Source: Rhodocollybia butyracea (Eukaryota; Basidiomycota; Agaricomycetes; Agaricales; Omphalotaceae). From it: a DNA stretch of 64,000 nucleotides. Position numbers and translations under genes: made by a program. Within the stretch, counting starts at the first letter, position 1. The number at the start of each line of letters is the position of its first letter. Location: positions 124,001 to 188,000 of the forward strand of contig JADNRY010000047.1 of assembly GCA_015501585.1 (NCBI GenBank). Direction: 5' to 3'. This document shows positions 46,186 through 58,490 of this stretch, piece by piece. Under the pieces are notes generated by a model, which did not search any database, was not told where the DNA came from, and was given only the letters and a program-made list of their open reading frames with translations.

Positions 46186-47755
46186 ATGGCATACCAACTA
46201 CGCTGGGGTATTATCTCTACTGGAGGCATTTCTCATCAGTTTGTCAAGGTACCTCGCTTAGTGACAGTCTCAAAATACTTACGGCGCTAAATACACTTTT
46301 AAGGATCTCCTCATCGATCCAAATACGTGCGTCATATTCCACATTCCAGCATTTCTTACGAAAAAGTTTCAGTCGAAATGTACAGGATGTAATCCACAAG
46401 ATCACTGCGGTGGGATCGCGCTCCATCGAAAAAGCTCGAGAATTCATCGATAACTTGGGACTTGCAGGCGATAAGGATGTCAAAGCGTATGGAAGCTATG
46501 ATGAAGTATATAATAACGCTGTGAGCTGTCTCGAATCCAATATAGCACCAAGCCTGCTGAGTCTGACTCTCTTATGCAGGATGTAGACGTGATCTATGTT
46601 GGTTAGGACGTTCGAGTCATTCTCAGCTCCTTGTTCTCAAGTTTGCTCCAAATAGCCACCCCTCACACTTACCATTACGAAAACTCCCTGGATGCTATCA
46701 AGGCGAAGAAGCATGTTCTCTGTGAGAAACCTGTCACTTCAAACTGCGCCGAACTACGCTCTCTCCTCGCTGCGGCAAAGGAAAACGGTGTGTTCTTCAT
46801 GGAAGCGATGTGGACGAGGTTCCAGCCATCGAGTCTCGAATTCAAGAAGATCTCAGACAGTGGCGAACTTGGACTTCCGGTCACCGTTCATGCCGATTTG
46901 TCTGGAAATTTCAACATAGAAAGTTGGAAAAATTTTCACTGCTTACTCTTCACTTCCTCTAATCTTACTCATTTGAAGATATCCCAAGAACTCATCGGAT
47001 CTTGGACCCAATTCTGGGTGGAGGCGCACTATTAGATCTGTAAGCACTTATTCTACTCGATGTTTGGCTGGTCCATCATATATTCAGTGGCCCATATCCT
47101 CTTGTTTGGGTAAGCAGTGTATCTTGCATCCGGGTCCGTGTGTCACTCAATACTCCTCAGGCGATCATGGCACTATACGAAAACCCTGCAAATGGAGGAA
47201 CAAAGCCTACCATTACCGGAAGCATCCTGAAAACACCACTCACAGGTGTAGACTGTAACACGTCAATCACGCTCAACTTCAACCAATCCAAGCTTGCTGC
47301 TCAAGCCGTATTGAGCTGTAGTATCAATATTGACTCTATGAACCCTGGCGTTACTATCCGATATGAACGAGGTGCAATAAAAGTTGCCTCTCCGATTTTT
47401 GTTCCCAAATCTTTTGTCGTTCAGTATTTTGATGAGAAGGGTGCAGTGACGAAAGAAAAGGAGCGGGCGTTTGAGTATGTGGGACGGTGGGTCATAAACT
47501 GTGACTAGGAAGACTTTGGCTGACTCTGCATTGCCTAGCGGGATGTATTTTCAGGCCGATGAGGTGGCTAGATGTATCCGAGACGCTCAAATGGAGAGCT
47601 CGCTTTGGGGGCACGACAAGAGCTTGTTGGAAATGGAGATATTTGATGAAGTGAGCAATCATTTTCTAGGAACAGTTCATTGTAACTAAAATGTTTTGAA
47701 GGTTCGAAAGCAAGGGGGATATGAGCTCCCCCCTGGTGTTGAGAAAGTCTTGTAA
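46186..47755 (+). CDS. Gfo/Idh/MocA-family NAD(P) dehydrogenase (dihydrodiol / D-xylose dehydrogenase type)
   Basis: Ten exons: 46186-46248, 46304-46330, 46386-46520, 46580-46601, 46656-46922, 46979-47039, 47088-47109, 47161-47486, 47539-47650 and 47702-47755. All are in phase, giving 362 residues, typical for the family. N-terminal Rossmann fold: LRWGIISTGGISHQF, AVGSRS, VIYVATPHTYHY, then KHVLCEKPVT with the catalytic-region EKP motif. C-terminal substrate domain: ILDPILGGGALLDLGPYPL. This matches dimeric dihydrodiol dehydrogenase / D-xylose 1-dehydrogenase (NADP+) of fungi and animals; the exact substrate cannot be told from sequence. Several very small exons (22 and 27 nt) are phase-forced, and the exon-2 donor (gtcata) is weak. 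Confidence 0.9.
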
Positions 47756-47816
47756 ACAATTGTATCGATTAAACATAACCTCGTATTAAACCGTAAGTCC
47801 ATTATCTAGTAAGGTA

Positions 47817-49597
47817 TTATAAGCCAGTATCAGGCAACATAGGAACTACAGCCTCAGAGCCACCCTCTATGCCCTTTTCTTCCATTTCCTTCGTCAAGAT
47901 TGCATTCGCAGCTGTAGTTGACTCTGCTTTTGCCTTTTCATTTTCCCTCGCAAGTCTTCCCTTACCCCGAAGTAGTTCTACCTCTTTCCAAGCTTTTTCC
48001 GCGGCTTTGAACACATTGACCTGAGTATCATCCTTCAACATATTGCGTTCGTCACGCGCCCCCGTATCCCCGGTCTCAGTGTCCTCCGCGTACGTCTCGA
48101 AAAATCTATCCACCTCGGCTTCAAAAAGAGATAGGTCATCTTGTGAGATCAATTGTCTGATTCCAGCAAAGAATGCGTCCATGACAGTGATATTGTGCAT
48201 TGCGAGAAGGCTGTGAGCAGACATCTCGTGTGTATGGAGGAGATGATGAAGAAATGCTTTTGTGTAAGATGGATTCCGAGAAGTGGACACATTTGAACCC
48301 GGCTCATCTACGAAGCTATGTCGAATGATCTCCGACGAAGGAACGGATGAAGGCGAACATGCGGGACAGGGACAAAAGGTTGAAGAATCCAGATCATGAC
48401 TCGTGAAAGAAGTGAAATCTCGTTCGTACTTTGTATCATAGAGATTGTGACCCAGCTCAAGTTCGACCGTAGTTTTAGGAGCTGGGAAATGGAAGTCTAG
48501 CGCGACCCCGACATCTGCTGCGTGCTGAGCCCAGTGTGTATCGAACAGATCGACACCCACATCGCAAACGAGACGAATGATCTCGTGAGGTCCTCGAGTG
48601 CAGGTTACAAGACGAGGTTTTGATAGAGATAATGACGAAAGTGAAGCTTGGATGAGGGATGTAACGGTTGCTGGATTTGGTGAGGGATCATGGAAGCCTT
48701 GGATGGATAATCTAAGGGGTACCATCTCAACAACATAGCCCGCAACTCCCTCATCGAGACACTTGAGCGGTCGCATTGCTTCTGCTTCTTTTCCCTGTAA
48801 ACCTTCCACCAAAGACTCTGCAAAAGCTGAACGAGCAGGGGCGCTGGCTCCTCCGGCCATCTGAACAAATATATTTCCTGGACGTGTAATTGGTCCAGTC
48901 TCAGGGTATTGAAGCATATCTGCGAGCCATAGCGCTGATCGCTCAATGCTCTTGGTGAGACGTTTTTGGGAATATGGAGCAGGTGTAAAAGGTGTATCTG
49001 ATAAGGAAAAGATGATATCGGGTTTGCAGGAGTCCACATAGGATCGCCAGTCACTAGGAGTGACCTAAAAGGAGATCGTGAAACAACAGCATCTATGGTT
49101 TTTTCACAGACTTGCCTTTCTCATTCCGCGAATGCAATTTGCAGTCACGTACGCATTCGTATTGGCAGGCATTTCCTGCCCATCTGCAGAATTTCTCAGT
49201 GACATCGAGAGCACATATTCCTCTTGCGGAAATCCAAGTAAAGTGTTGATTCTCGGTGTTTCGCCCGATTGAGGTTGAAGAGTCGGGATCGGGGGTCTGT
49301 GTTCCAGGCTATCTATGTTTTATGAGGGGAAGAGATGTAAGATAAAAAGATCAATACTGACAATGATTCGAATGGGATATGTACCCATTTAATCGCTCTT
49401 GTTCTCTTTACATTATCTCGAGAAAGATGAGGGACGACGCCTCGGGAGGTACATGTTAAAACTCCGGGAGTATCGATAGCGATTTGTCCATTGCGAATCA
49501 ATACTTTTCCTCCTCTGGGTCCAAACTTATGTTTAGAACCTTCGCGATTGGCGGAAAGACAGACAAGAGATTGAAACGAAATGTGAGAGGAAGACAT
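47817..49597 (-). CDS. QTRT2: Queuine tRNA-ribosyltransferase accessory subunit 2
   Basis: Minus strand, exons 49597-49362, 49308-49116 and 49064-47817, 558 residues. The protein is the non-catalytic partner of QTRT1 in the eukaryotic tRNA-guanine transglycosylase that places queuine at position 34 of GUN-anticodon tRNAs. Family marks: LIRNGQIAIDTPGVLTCTSR, GVVPHLSRDN, WVHIPFES, YVLSMSLRNSADGQEMPANT, RGMRKVTPSDWRSYVDSCKP, and the zinc site CPCPAC with the matching HEMSAHSLLAMHN histidine. Length and order fit a complete gene. The C-terminal ~100 residues are a charged, probably disordered extension. Intron 2 starts with GC (aag|gcaagt), a canonical GC-AG intron. It is convergent with the upstream dehydrogenase (62 bp between stops). 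Confidence 0.92.
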
Positions 49598-50178
49598 CAA
49601 AAAACGATGGGCGCTTATAGTCATTCTCACGTATCAAAGCTTTCTTTAGCTTTAATCATGGATGCCGGACTGGGCCAAAACGCATGCGCTCAGCGAACGA
49701 CTCTGAACATTCGTACCTGGAATCCGTGCGCTGTTCAGGGAACGAATATGTGCACCCGGGACCGCAAAACATATTGCTACCATGAGTCCAGCTTGATCGG
49801 TCGAGGCTTGAATTTCACCAATAGAAAATAGGTACGTCTCCTTCATTGTGTCCTTTAGCCGTGCTGCATAGTGTCAAATCGTCATGCGCGCAGTACGGAT
49901 CGACCCCTGAAAGATCTCTCGTGTCACAGCAACTCATTGTCAAACAGTCTCTAGAATTCGGGTACTTAAAAATTAACAAGTTACACAGACCGATGAACAG
50001 AAAGGTGTAAATCATCTGGTCAGATATATAGTTACTGGGGAAAGGAGTTCGAGGTCACAAAGCATTTGCATGATTACAGTACACGGGAAAATACCGGATT
50101 AACGTGATAAGCATAAAGTCTTGATGATGTCTAAACTTCAGTTGTTGGAGGAGCTATGCACGGACAGTTTAACACAGG
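49598..50178. other. Intergenic between QTRT2 and the CDF transporter
   Basis: No gene is supported; it holds the upstream region of QTRT2 and the 3' region of the transporter. Confidence 0.4.
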
Positions 50179-51924
50179 TTAAATAGACTGTAAAAGCGAA
50201 AACGGCTCACGGCAACACGAATTCTCTTGGGGCGAACATTCCTGGTCAGGAGGGCATACAATCAAACATGAAGCGTCTTGGGTGGTCTATCCAAATGAAT
50301 GTTTTCAGAAGTTGAAAATGTCAAGATTCAAGATCATCTTACCATGAGTTGTTCATCAGCTCCGTACACCTTTGGATACTCTGGCTGAATGGTGCTGGAG
50401 TGAATTCCGTGATGGTGAAGAGCAAATCTGATCTTCTCCGCAATAGGCATAAAGTCGTGCTCGCGAGAGGCCTTCACATGTACAGAAGCTATTACTTTTT
50501 GCTCGCTCAATTGCCAAATATGCAGCTCATGGACCGACAGCACACCCTCAACCGCGAGGATTGATGAGCGAACTTCATCCAATGATATCGTTGACGGCAC
50601 GCCTTGCAGTAGAATAAAGGATGCGCTGCGAACTAGAGGATTGAAAAAATAATTGAGGGTTTGATTTTTTAACAAAGACGCGGAAAATATGTCACCTAAA
50701 GGCATTGCAGATGAGAAAATAATCACAGTGATTACCAAACTGATAACTGGGTCGAAGTAATATTTGAAGCTCCAAGTGGAAAGCCAGATAACGAGGCCAG
50801 TTGCGATGACACCAATGTTACCTAGTGCGTCACCGACAACATGAAGGACTAGAGCGCGCATATTCATAGATCCAGCTTTGGTATGCCGATGTGAATGGGG
50901 CTGTGAAGGCGCATTAGACTCTAATAACAGTGGAGTGCTCTCATTCAACACAGTTTCGGAAACTTCAGAGTTATTCAGGTTGACTTCCGATTGTGACTTT
51001 AAAGATTCTAAGGGAGAGGGCGAACGTCCGGAGGCTAACTCTTGTGCAGTCTGAATAAGATTGGCTCGGTTGGTCGCAGGATGGCCGTAAAGAGACGAAA
51101 GCGATTCAGCACGGGAGGGTGCGTGCCGCAGCGCACGAGGTGTGGTCTCCCCCGAAATTGATGGCGTAGGCGAAGGTTCAGAATGCGAATGTCCATGCGA
51201 ATGGCCATGTTCTGTGAGGGTGATCAGACGGGTTACAATGCTTTCTAGTATTGTGTACGCACCATGAAAGAGGAAGAGTCCAACAATGTTTGAAGCAAGA
51301 CCTAGAGACCCGACTACTACAACGAGACGAGGACTCGATACCTCTATCGAACTCGATCAGAAAATGCAATGACGGTCGGAAAGCAAGGAGCGTACCGGGG
51401 GTACTGAAGAAGCGTTCCAATGCCTCAAGAAAGATGGAAAAACAGAGGGCGAGAAGGAAGACCCCGTTTACCAGAGCTGCAAGAATTTCGGCTCTGTGCC
51501 AACTATGAAACAGTATCAGTAGCTGCAGCAAAGTAGAATCATGTCTGAACTTGCCCATAAGAATAACGTGAGTCCGCGGTACTTCCTGCTGTCAGCTATA
51601 AGCGCAAGTAAGTATTTTTATATTCAGCATATATCAACTCTGACCCTACTTTTATGGCGTATAGTGCGACTACCAAGCTTATTACATCACTGAAGCGCGA
51701 ATGAGAATGAGTGGAAAGGATGTGAAGTTTTCACTGTACTTGAGCATGTGGAAGCTATCAGCGACCAAGGCCAATGAGCCAACGGCGTAGCCTGATAAAG
51801 TTGATTACTCTGAAGAAGCAAGTCGATCAAAGGATGCAAACATACCAACTAGGATTTCGACGAAGAAAAAGAATACGTCAATGATGAGGAGAATTTTGAT
51901 TCGAGCAGGACGAGAAAGTGCCAT
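50179..51924 (-). CDS. CDF-family zinc transporter (vacuolar Zrc1/Cot1 type)
   Basis: Minus strand, eight exons from ATG 51924 (MALSRPARIKILLIIDVFFF) to the stop at 50181-50179; about 465 residues. CDF proteins move zinc out of the cytosol, here probably into the vacuole in exchange for protons. Six TM segments are visible. The metal sites are H-x-x-x-D in TM2 (SFHMLND) and in TM5 (LHVVGDALGN), and the TM4-TM5 loop is His-rich (EHGHSHGHSHSE...SHRHT). After TM6 the cytosolic domain contains SFILLQGVPSTISLDEV and LHIWQLSEQKVIASVHVK, and a final exon (50286-50179) adds a Cys-rich tail (CLIVCPPDQECSPQENSCC) seen in many fungal members. The intron before WHRAEI (51554 downward) begins GC (gg|gcaagt). 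All junctions I could place are in phase. Confidence 0.9.
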
Positions 51925-54512
51925 GATTCCGAGATGAAGATCGAGCTCAAACAGAGCAGTTGAGGGCAAGTGGGGGATTAGCAAACTTTTTCGGTTTCCA
52001 AGAATGAATAAAAAGAACTGGTCACCGGCAAAGGCGGAGCTGTGTCTACATATTTTAAGTTTACACTGCCTGCCTGTTTGTAAGAAAATTTTTCAAAGTT
52101 ATACAGTCCGCCTATGTTTGGAATAGATTAGTTGCAGGCCCCAGTGGACTTTAAAAGCTCGTTGGCAATCACGTGTAGAGTCGTATGTCGCAGTCGCTTG
52201 TCAAGAGGCTGAAAGTCCTTATCTTGTTCTGATTTTTATTAAGAATTGTTTCTGAGGCTCAGGAAATTGACGAAGGAGTTGGGAACCTTCCATGGCGCCT
52301 GATCGACGCTCACCCTGAAATTACAATTCGACTTAAGCGAGTCAGTAACACGGCATGACTTGATCTCCACAGGGGTCGACTCCGCCACCACCTCCGACGG
52401 GCTGTAATTCTCATCCTCGTGGCTGATTGCCACAACTATCTCTCTTGAAAAACACGGCCAACAGTTACTGTGGCACACGATGTCGATGAAAGAATTTCAC
52501 TGCTTCTAAAACTCCGCTGCTCCTCCGTCCGGTTATCGGATGATCGTACACGTCGATGAACACTGGCAATTTCTTCATCGTAGACCCTTACTCAGTTACT
52601 GACTATCCACTTCGTAACCGCCGAGACCTCTTCGTCGCCTTTATCGGCATCGGAATGATGCATCTAGTTGCTCTGGAACAAACCCGGTAAGTATCTCGAT
52701 CGACTACGTGCTTCTCCCATGGCGGTAAGTCATCGGTCCTAGCCTGGACTGGACCCCCAATCTCTGGAACGTGAATACGTTTCTCTCTGTATTCCATTTT
52801 TCCGCCGGCCCAGAGGACATAACATTAACTAGTACTTATGATCCTTGTACCATTGTCTCGCAAGGGTCATCTGGTTTGGTATTCTCCTTGACGTCCTTTC
52901 CATTCTCACACTTGCTGGATCCTGAAATACGCACTTGTATTGTTCTGTTAGTGTACATTCCAGTCCACACATTTTTACCTAGGCAAAGCGCATGTCAACT
53001 GAGAGCTGCACGAGGCATCACTTGGTTCTGAATCTGATCTAGTTTCCCCAGCTTTTCTCCTGTGTGTTTCTAGATCTATGTAGAATACATTGGCTAACTC
53101 TATGTACCTCCTACTTACAATGTACCTCAATGTAACGCTGCCATGCAGATCTGATCTCTGATCTCTTATAAACTTTTAGATGACCCGAAAATATCTATAT
53201 GACGGTGTCACTCCTTGTCGACCACTTGATGTATGTGGGATTTCCAGGAATACAACATCCAGGAATACAACATCGGTCTTGAAGTCAGAGTCCAGGCCTG
53301 CTTCCTGCGCCGATACTATCCTCTTCCATAGTCACGGTTTACTTTACTATCATGTCAATCCACCCCACACGAGCAATCCTTGCCCTCAAACGCCTCATCG
53401 TCTTTCTAAATCTTCCTCTCCAATCCTAACTTCGCAAGTCAGGTCGTCCTACCCTCCGACCTCAGCCTTGCAAAAGCTCTCAGGCAACACAACACTAACG
53501 ATTCACACCAAGTTTCCGAGCTATACAGACAAAGTAAACGACTGGAACAGATAACAGTATCCCGGTCGGATCCGCCGTAGTGCTCAGCTGGAACTATCAT
53601 TGTTCAGCACAACGAAGAAATGCAAGCTTGCGTCAATTTTCTTTTAGCCACGACAATACAAAGCCTTTCCTTAGGGGAGATTTTGCAGGACATCTCTTTA
53701 GGACACCATCCCAACGGCGAAGTCTACTAGTACATATTGTGTTTTATCGCTAGAGAAGGGTACGGAACGGACGAGCACTAGTGAGCAGGCCTCGTATTCG
53801 CTGTCGTGGCTAATATCTTGGCTAAAACGACTTTGCGGAACTCAAAGGTTCAAGCGGGAGGGTGGCTCTCATCTTGGAATGGCTGTCCCCTTGTGGGACT
53901 CCGTATGGCTGTATATTCCTTCTACTAAACAGTATGCACTAGCTTTCACTGTAGTTCTCCATAACTTCTCCATATCGTTGCTGAATATTGAATGCCGAGT
54001 TGATGCCGGTACCTTTTGGATTATGTGGATGAGCTGACGTAGAATTTGCCACCTAGTATACGCGTCATCAAACCCATACAGTCACGACACCACACTGGGA
54101 GCAGGATAGCTCACGAAGATGGAGGCGTCGGAAAGATCAAGACTATCTATTCCTCCATCCTGCGGAGGAATTGGAAGGTCGCAATGGCGTAAAATTGTTT
54201 TGGATTAAAATACAAGGGTGCTCAATGCAGCTGGGGCTCTTGCTCAGTAATTCGACGAAGGAATTATCCTTTCACCACTAATTATCTCAGGCCTAAGATC
54301 ACTTGTGTAATCTTGCGGGTAGTATAGAGGACGTCGATGAGCCTCAACTTCCGTTCTCTCTCCGATTGACAAATCTGGTACTCCTCCGTGGTATTTCCGT
54401 CGGTGACTACTGCCCCGCCCATAGGACCAATCGTATAAAAGAGCACTCCTGCCATCGAACCAAGTCTACAACAAGACCTACCTACGCGTCTCTACTCAGT
54501 AAATCTAGAACG
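51925..54512. other. Intergenic, ~2.6 kb, nothing recognised
   Basis: Short frames only. There is a direct 16-bp repeat (ccaggaatacaacatc at about 53245 and 53261). The end contains the promoter of the SDR gene at 54513. Confidence 0.4.
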
Positions 54513-55815
54513 ATGAGCAACCCGAACCTTTACGCTACATTCACCGATCGACAGAAACAAACAAGTCCTTCTTTGGTCCATGAAGATCTGACCGGAAAGA
54601 CAGTAATGATCACTGGGGCGAACAGTGGGATCGGATTCGAGGCTGCGAAGCATTTTGCTACTATGAACCCGGCTCGATTGATTGTTGTCTGTCGCTCTAT
54701 GGAAAAGGCTCAAGCAAGTATTACACGTTGGTTCATTCGCCATCTTCTATCGAAGTTCCCGTCCTGATGTATTATGGCGATTCACAGAGATAGAAGCAGA
54801 AACAGGCTACAAGAACGCTGAACCTATGGCTCTTGACTTGGGCGACTTTAACTCAATCTCCGAATTTGCTACTCAAGCCAATAAAACACTGGAACGCCTC
54901 GACATCCTTGTTGAAAATGCCGCCATAGCCACTACCGAGTATGTTCTGACTAGGGATGGTTGGGAAACGATGTGAGTCCAATATGCAGCAATTATAGTCC
55001 AAATGTTCAGAACCTCCAACTCATCAGGCTGCAAGTAAATTCTTTGGGGCCCGCCTTGCATGTCATACTTTTGCTTCCCATTATCCTACGAACAGCCAAG
55101 CAACACTCGGTTGTTTCAAGAGTAGTGATAGTTTCGAGCGAGGTGATCTTTTTCGCCAACATACGTCCCGAGGCTATTGCCTCTCCTAATATTCTCGAGA
55201 CTCTATCTAGCAAAGAATACTGTACCGCAGAGTAAGTGAACTTGGACTTTGAAACAACCCTTATACTCATTCCTTTTATCAATAGGGTGATCGGTGAAAG
55301 TCGTTATACTGAGTCAAAGAGTAAGTATCAACGTCGATAAATGATCAATTTTTTGACCCATTTCTTTTACATTTCCAGTCTTAAACAACATGCTCGTCAA
55401 TAAACTTACAGCACTCTTACCTCTCAACATCGTCCCGGTTGCACTTAGTCCTGGCTTCTGTATATCAGGACTCCGTCGGAATATACAGGGAGAAGCGGCT
55501 GAGAGGTACAAGCGGATGGAAGACCAGATCGCATACACTTCGGAGGAGGGCAGTCGCCTTATCCTCCATGCTGCGCTAGCTGGACGAAATGAAGAAATAC
55601 GTGGTACTTTTCTCTCGTACTTGAAACCTCATGAGCTCCCCGATCATATGTTGAGCGAAGAGGGAAAGAGGACAGAAGATAAAATCTGGGTATGTTGGTG
55701 TCATCGTAGGCAACTTGGTTGAAGCTAACTGTCTTACACATAGAATGAGATGTTGGAGCTTTTCAGCCAAGTAGACGATAGGGTTCGTGATATAGTTGTG
55801 GAATATTTAAAGTAA
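54513..55815 (+). CDS. Short-chain dehydrogenase/reductase 2
   Basis: Exons 54513-54726, 54788-54971, 55028-55231, 55286-55320, 55379-55689 and 55744-55815, all in phase, 339 residues. Motifs: TGANSGIG cofactor loop, CRSMEKAQAS, LVENAAIA (NNAG position), VIVSSEV strand with the catalytic-region Ser, YTESK (Y-x-x-x-K), and LSPGFCISGL after it. It is the same enzyme subgroup as SDR 1, with intron positions shared one for one, so it arose by gene duplication. A 339-residue length with an extra C-terminal helix (NEMLELFSQVDDRV) fits. Probably an NADP-dependent reductase of unknown substrate. Confidence 0.9.
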
Positions 55816-56423
55816 CCGAGACCCTTGGAGGGTTTTATGTTGAGGATTTTATCTTATGGATCGCGTACGGCAAGGCTAAACGTTTAATTCGACCTGTTTT
55901 CTCTTACTGGGATTTACTTTTACATGCAATGCCCCGAAGCTCATTTTAGCGTTTAGGTCCGAGCTCGTTTCTAAACTACAAACGGTAAGCGCAGACACTC
56001 TAGGACACTGATTCTCGCCTACAAGTTTCCCTCTAAATCCTCTCTACGTACCACCCAGTTTGCTTCTGATTCCGGATTCAGGCGATCTCCTTATAATAAT
56101 ACAGATCCCAATAGAGCTTACCTCGAGCTCACTGACATTGCGATGTAAACAGCGCTGATCAAGCTTTTTCCCAAGCTGAGACGCGACGCGACGCGAATGG
56201 GCGCTTACACGCGTGAGTTTTGAATTCCACCAAGGGAAGATACGTACTTACCTTCTCCTCCGTGGTTTTCCGAAAATTACTAATTTCCATTGGAATGAAG
56301 TAGTCGTCATGTCGACATTGGCGCGCGTAGTACCATAAAAGATCCCTAGTTTCACCAAGTAAGTAAACCAATTTCCAGAATTCCAAAAAATGAGTACCCG
56401 AAATTATATATCAAGCTACATGG

Positions 56424-57707
56424 ATGGATGAACAGAAGGTCAAACCCTCTTTGGTCAAAGCGGACCTCTCCGGAAAGACTGTCATGATTACTGGAGCGAA
56501 TAGTGGGATCGGATTCGAGGCTGCAAAACATTTTGCTACCATGGATCCGGATCGATTGGTTGTTGTCTGTCGTTCTGTAGAAAAGGCCAAGAAGAGTATC
56601 AAGCGTCAGTTATACCCCTATAATGCATCCACTACTAACCTGCTTACGATGATATGCATTATTTAGTGATTGAAGCAGAAACCGGCTACAAGAACGGTGA
56701 ACCTATGGCTCTTGATTTGGGTGACTTTAGCTCGATCTCGGAGTTCGCTACTCAAGCCCAAAACACATTGGACCGCCTCGATATTCTCGTTGAAAACGCA
56801 GCTATAGGTACTTCCACCTATGCTGTGACCAACGACGGTTGGGAGACAATGTCAGTCTCCGATTTTCAGTGATTTGATTTCATCGTTCCCAAACTCCCGG
56901 CTTATCAGGCTGCAAGTCAACTCTCTGGGACCCGTCATGCACATCGTGCTTTTGCTTCCCATTATCCTCCAGACAGCCAAGCGACACTCGGTTATTCCGA
57001 GAGTAATAGTGGTCTCAAGCAGAGGGATATTCTACACCAATATACGCTCCGAAGCTGTCGCCTCTCCTAATATCCTCAAACCTCTTTCTAGCAAGGAATA
57101 CTGCGGTCCAGAGTAAGTTTACTCTGCTCAATCTGGCACCCCATTTTATACCTCTGCACAGGATGTTCCCAGAAGGCTGTTATAATGAATCAAAGAGTAT
57201 GTGCCGATGTAGACTCATTTGTTTTTGTAACATTGAATCCTCTGTCCTAGTTTTGAACAACATGCTCGTCAATAAACTCGCGGCACTATTTCCCCAGAAC
57301 ATTGTACCAGAACATTGTACCAGTCGCAGTCAATACAGGCTTCTGTGTGTCTGGACTCCGTCGGAATATGCAGGGAACGACAGCCGAGAGGTACAAGCAG
57401 ATGGAAGATGAGATCGCATACACTTCGGAGGAGGGTAGTCGCTTCATTATACATGCTGCACTAGCTGAAAAGAGCGAAGAAATCCGTGGAACTTTTCTCT
57501 CGTACTTGAAACCTCAGCAGCTCCCAGAGTATATGTCGAGCGAAGACGGAAAGAGAACGGAAGATAAGATCTGGGTATGTTGTTGAACGGTTATACTAGT
57601 CGAACGCTTGGACTAATCGTAGTCTTCGGCAGGCCGAGATGCTGGAAGTTTTCAGTAAAGTGGACGATAGGGTTCCTGCGATAGCTGCGGAATATTTGAA
57701 CTTTTGA
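56424..57707 (+). pseudogene. Short-chain dehydrogenase/reductase 3, broken by a 13-nt duplication
   Basis: Exons 56424-56604, 56667-56850, 56909-57112, 57162-57196, 57251-57574 and 57633-57707 share every intron position with SDR 2. Motifs TGANSGIG, CRSVEKAK, LVENAAIG and YNESK are intact. Exon 5 is exactly 13 nt longer than in SDR 2 (324 against 311) because aacattgtaccag is repeated in tandem at 57298-57310 and 57311-57323, shifting the frame shortly after the active site. The sequence after the duplication still encodes the family C-terminus (TGFCVSGLRRN...). The lesion therefore looks recent. Confidence 0.85.
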
Positions 57708-58018
57708 AAACTTTGAGTATGTGTGGTCGCTGTAATTCTTGATAATGCATATGGGAGAAAGTATGATCATGAGGTGACGGAGGAATTCGGTTCTTGTTTC
57801 GTGTAATTTTTGGGGCGGCAGTAAGTTCGATGTCGAGGCGGATAGAAATAGCTCATAGATGTACGAAGTTGATTGGGATTTGCAAGAGGTATTTACCATC
57901 CTAGGAGCCGAAATTCAATAACTGGACCGAGGCGTACGAATCTCATGTGTTGAAGAGATAGGTTTCATGTATGAGAGGCGCAGTGGAGTAGTTCATCGAG
58001 CAATGTGAAAAGAAAAAG

Positions 58019-58490
58019 GGCCGACTCGACATCCTCGTTGAAAATGCAGCCATAGGTTCTTCCATTTATACTGTGACCAACGATGGATGGTTTGGGTGGG
58101 CAGCAAAAGGTCGTGGGTGCCAGTGGAGCTTCGGCCCTCGGCGTTACATAAGGTTGGACCTTGCCGAGTAATTCATTTCCTTGAATGAACTTCATGGCCT
58201 CTTGCGAGACTACCTTCCTTCCCAGATCCGGTTTTTCTTGCCAGTTATACTAGCTTATTGGGTATGGTACGACGAGGAAAAAGGGAGAATGAAGGAAAAA
58301 GGGGTGACGACGTATGCTGCCGCTTCAGCGACCCAGCAACCCAGGCAAAGTTTATGGACTCAGAGGATGATGATCCTACGCGCAGGAAGCAAAAGAATGA
58401 GATACAGCTTTGGGACGAATTACATGAATTGGGCGTACATAATGCCTCGTCCCACTCCCTCTGGATCTTGGATATCTCGTCCTAACACGA
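58019..58490 (+). pseudogene. Chimeric relic: SDR exon piece joined to a secreted-protein module
   Basis: Positions 58019-58083 encode RLDILVENAAIGSS and TVTNDGW, matching exon 2 of SDR 2/3. Directly after it, from 58085, the sequence tttgggtgggcagcaaaagg switches to the FGWAGQG region of the secreted-protein family at 60.1 kb. It continues with the matching intron and the YAA...SDPATQAKF...WDELHELG exon to about 58430. Flanks on the right repeat those of the intact genes. No single frame is open. The junction marks an unequal recombination between the SDR and secreted-protein arrays. Confidence 0.7.
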
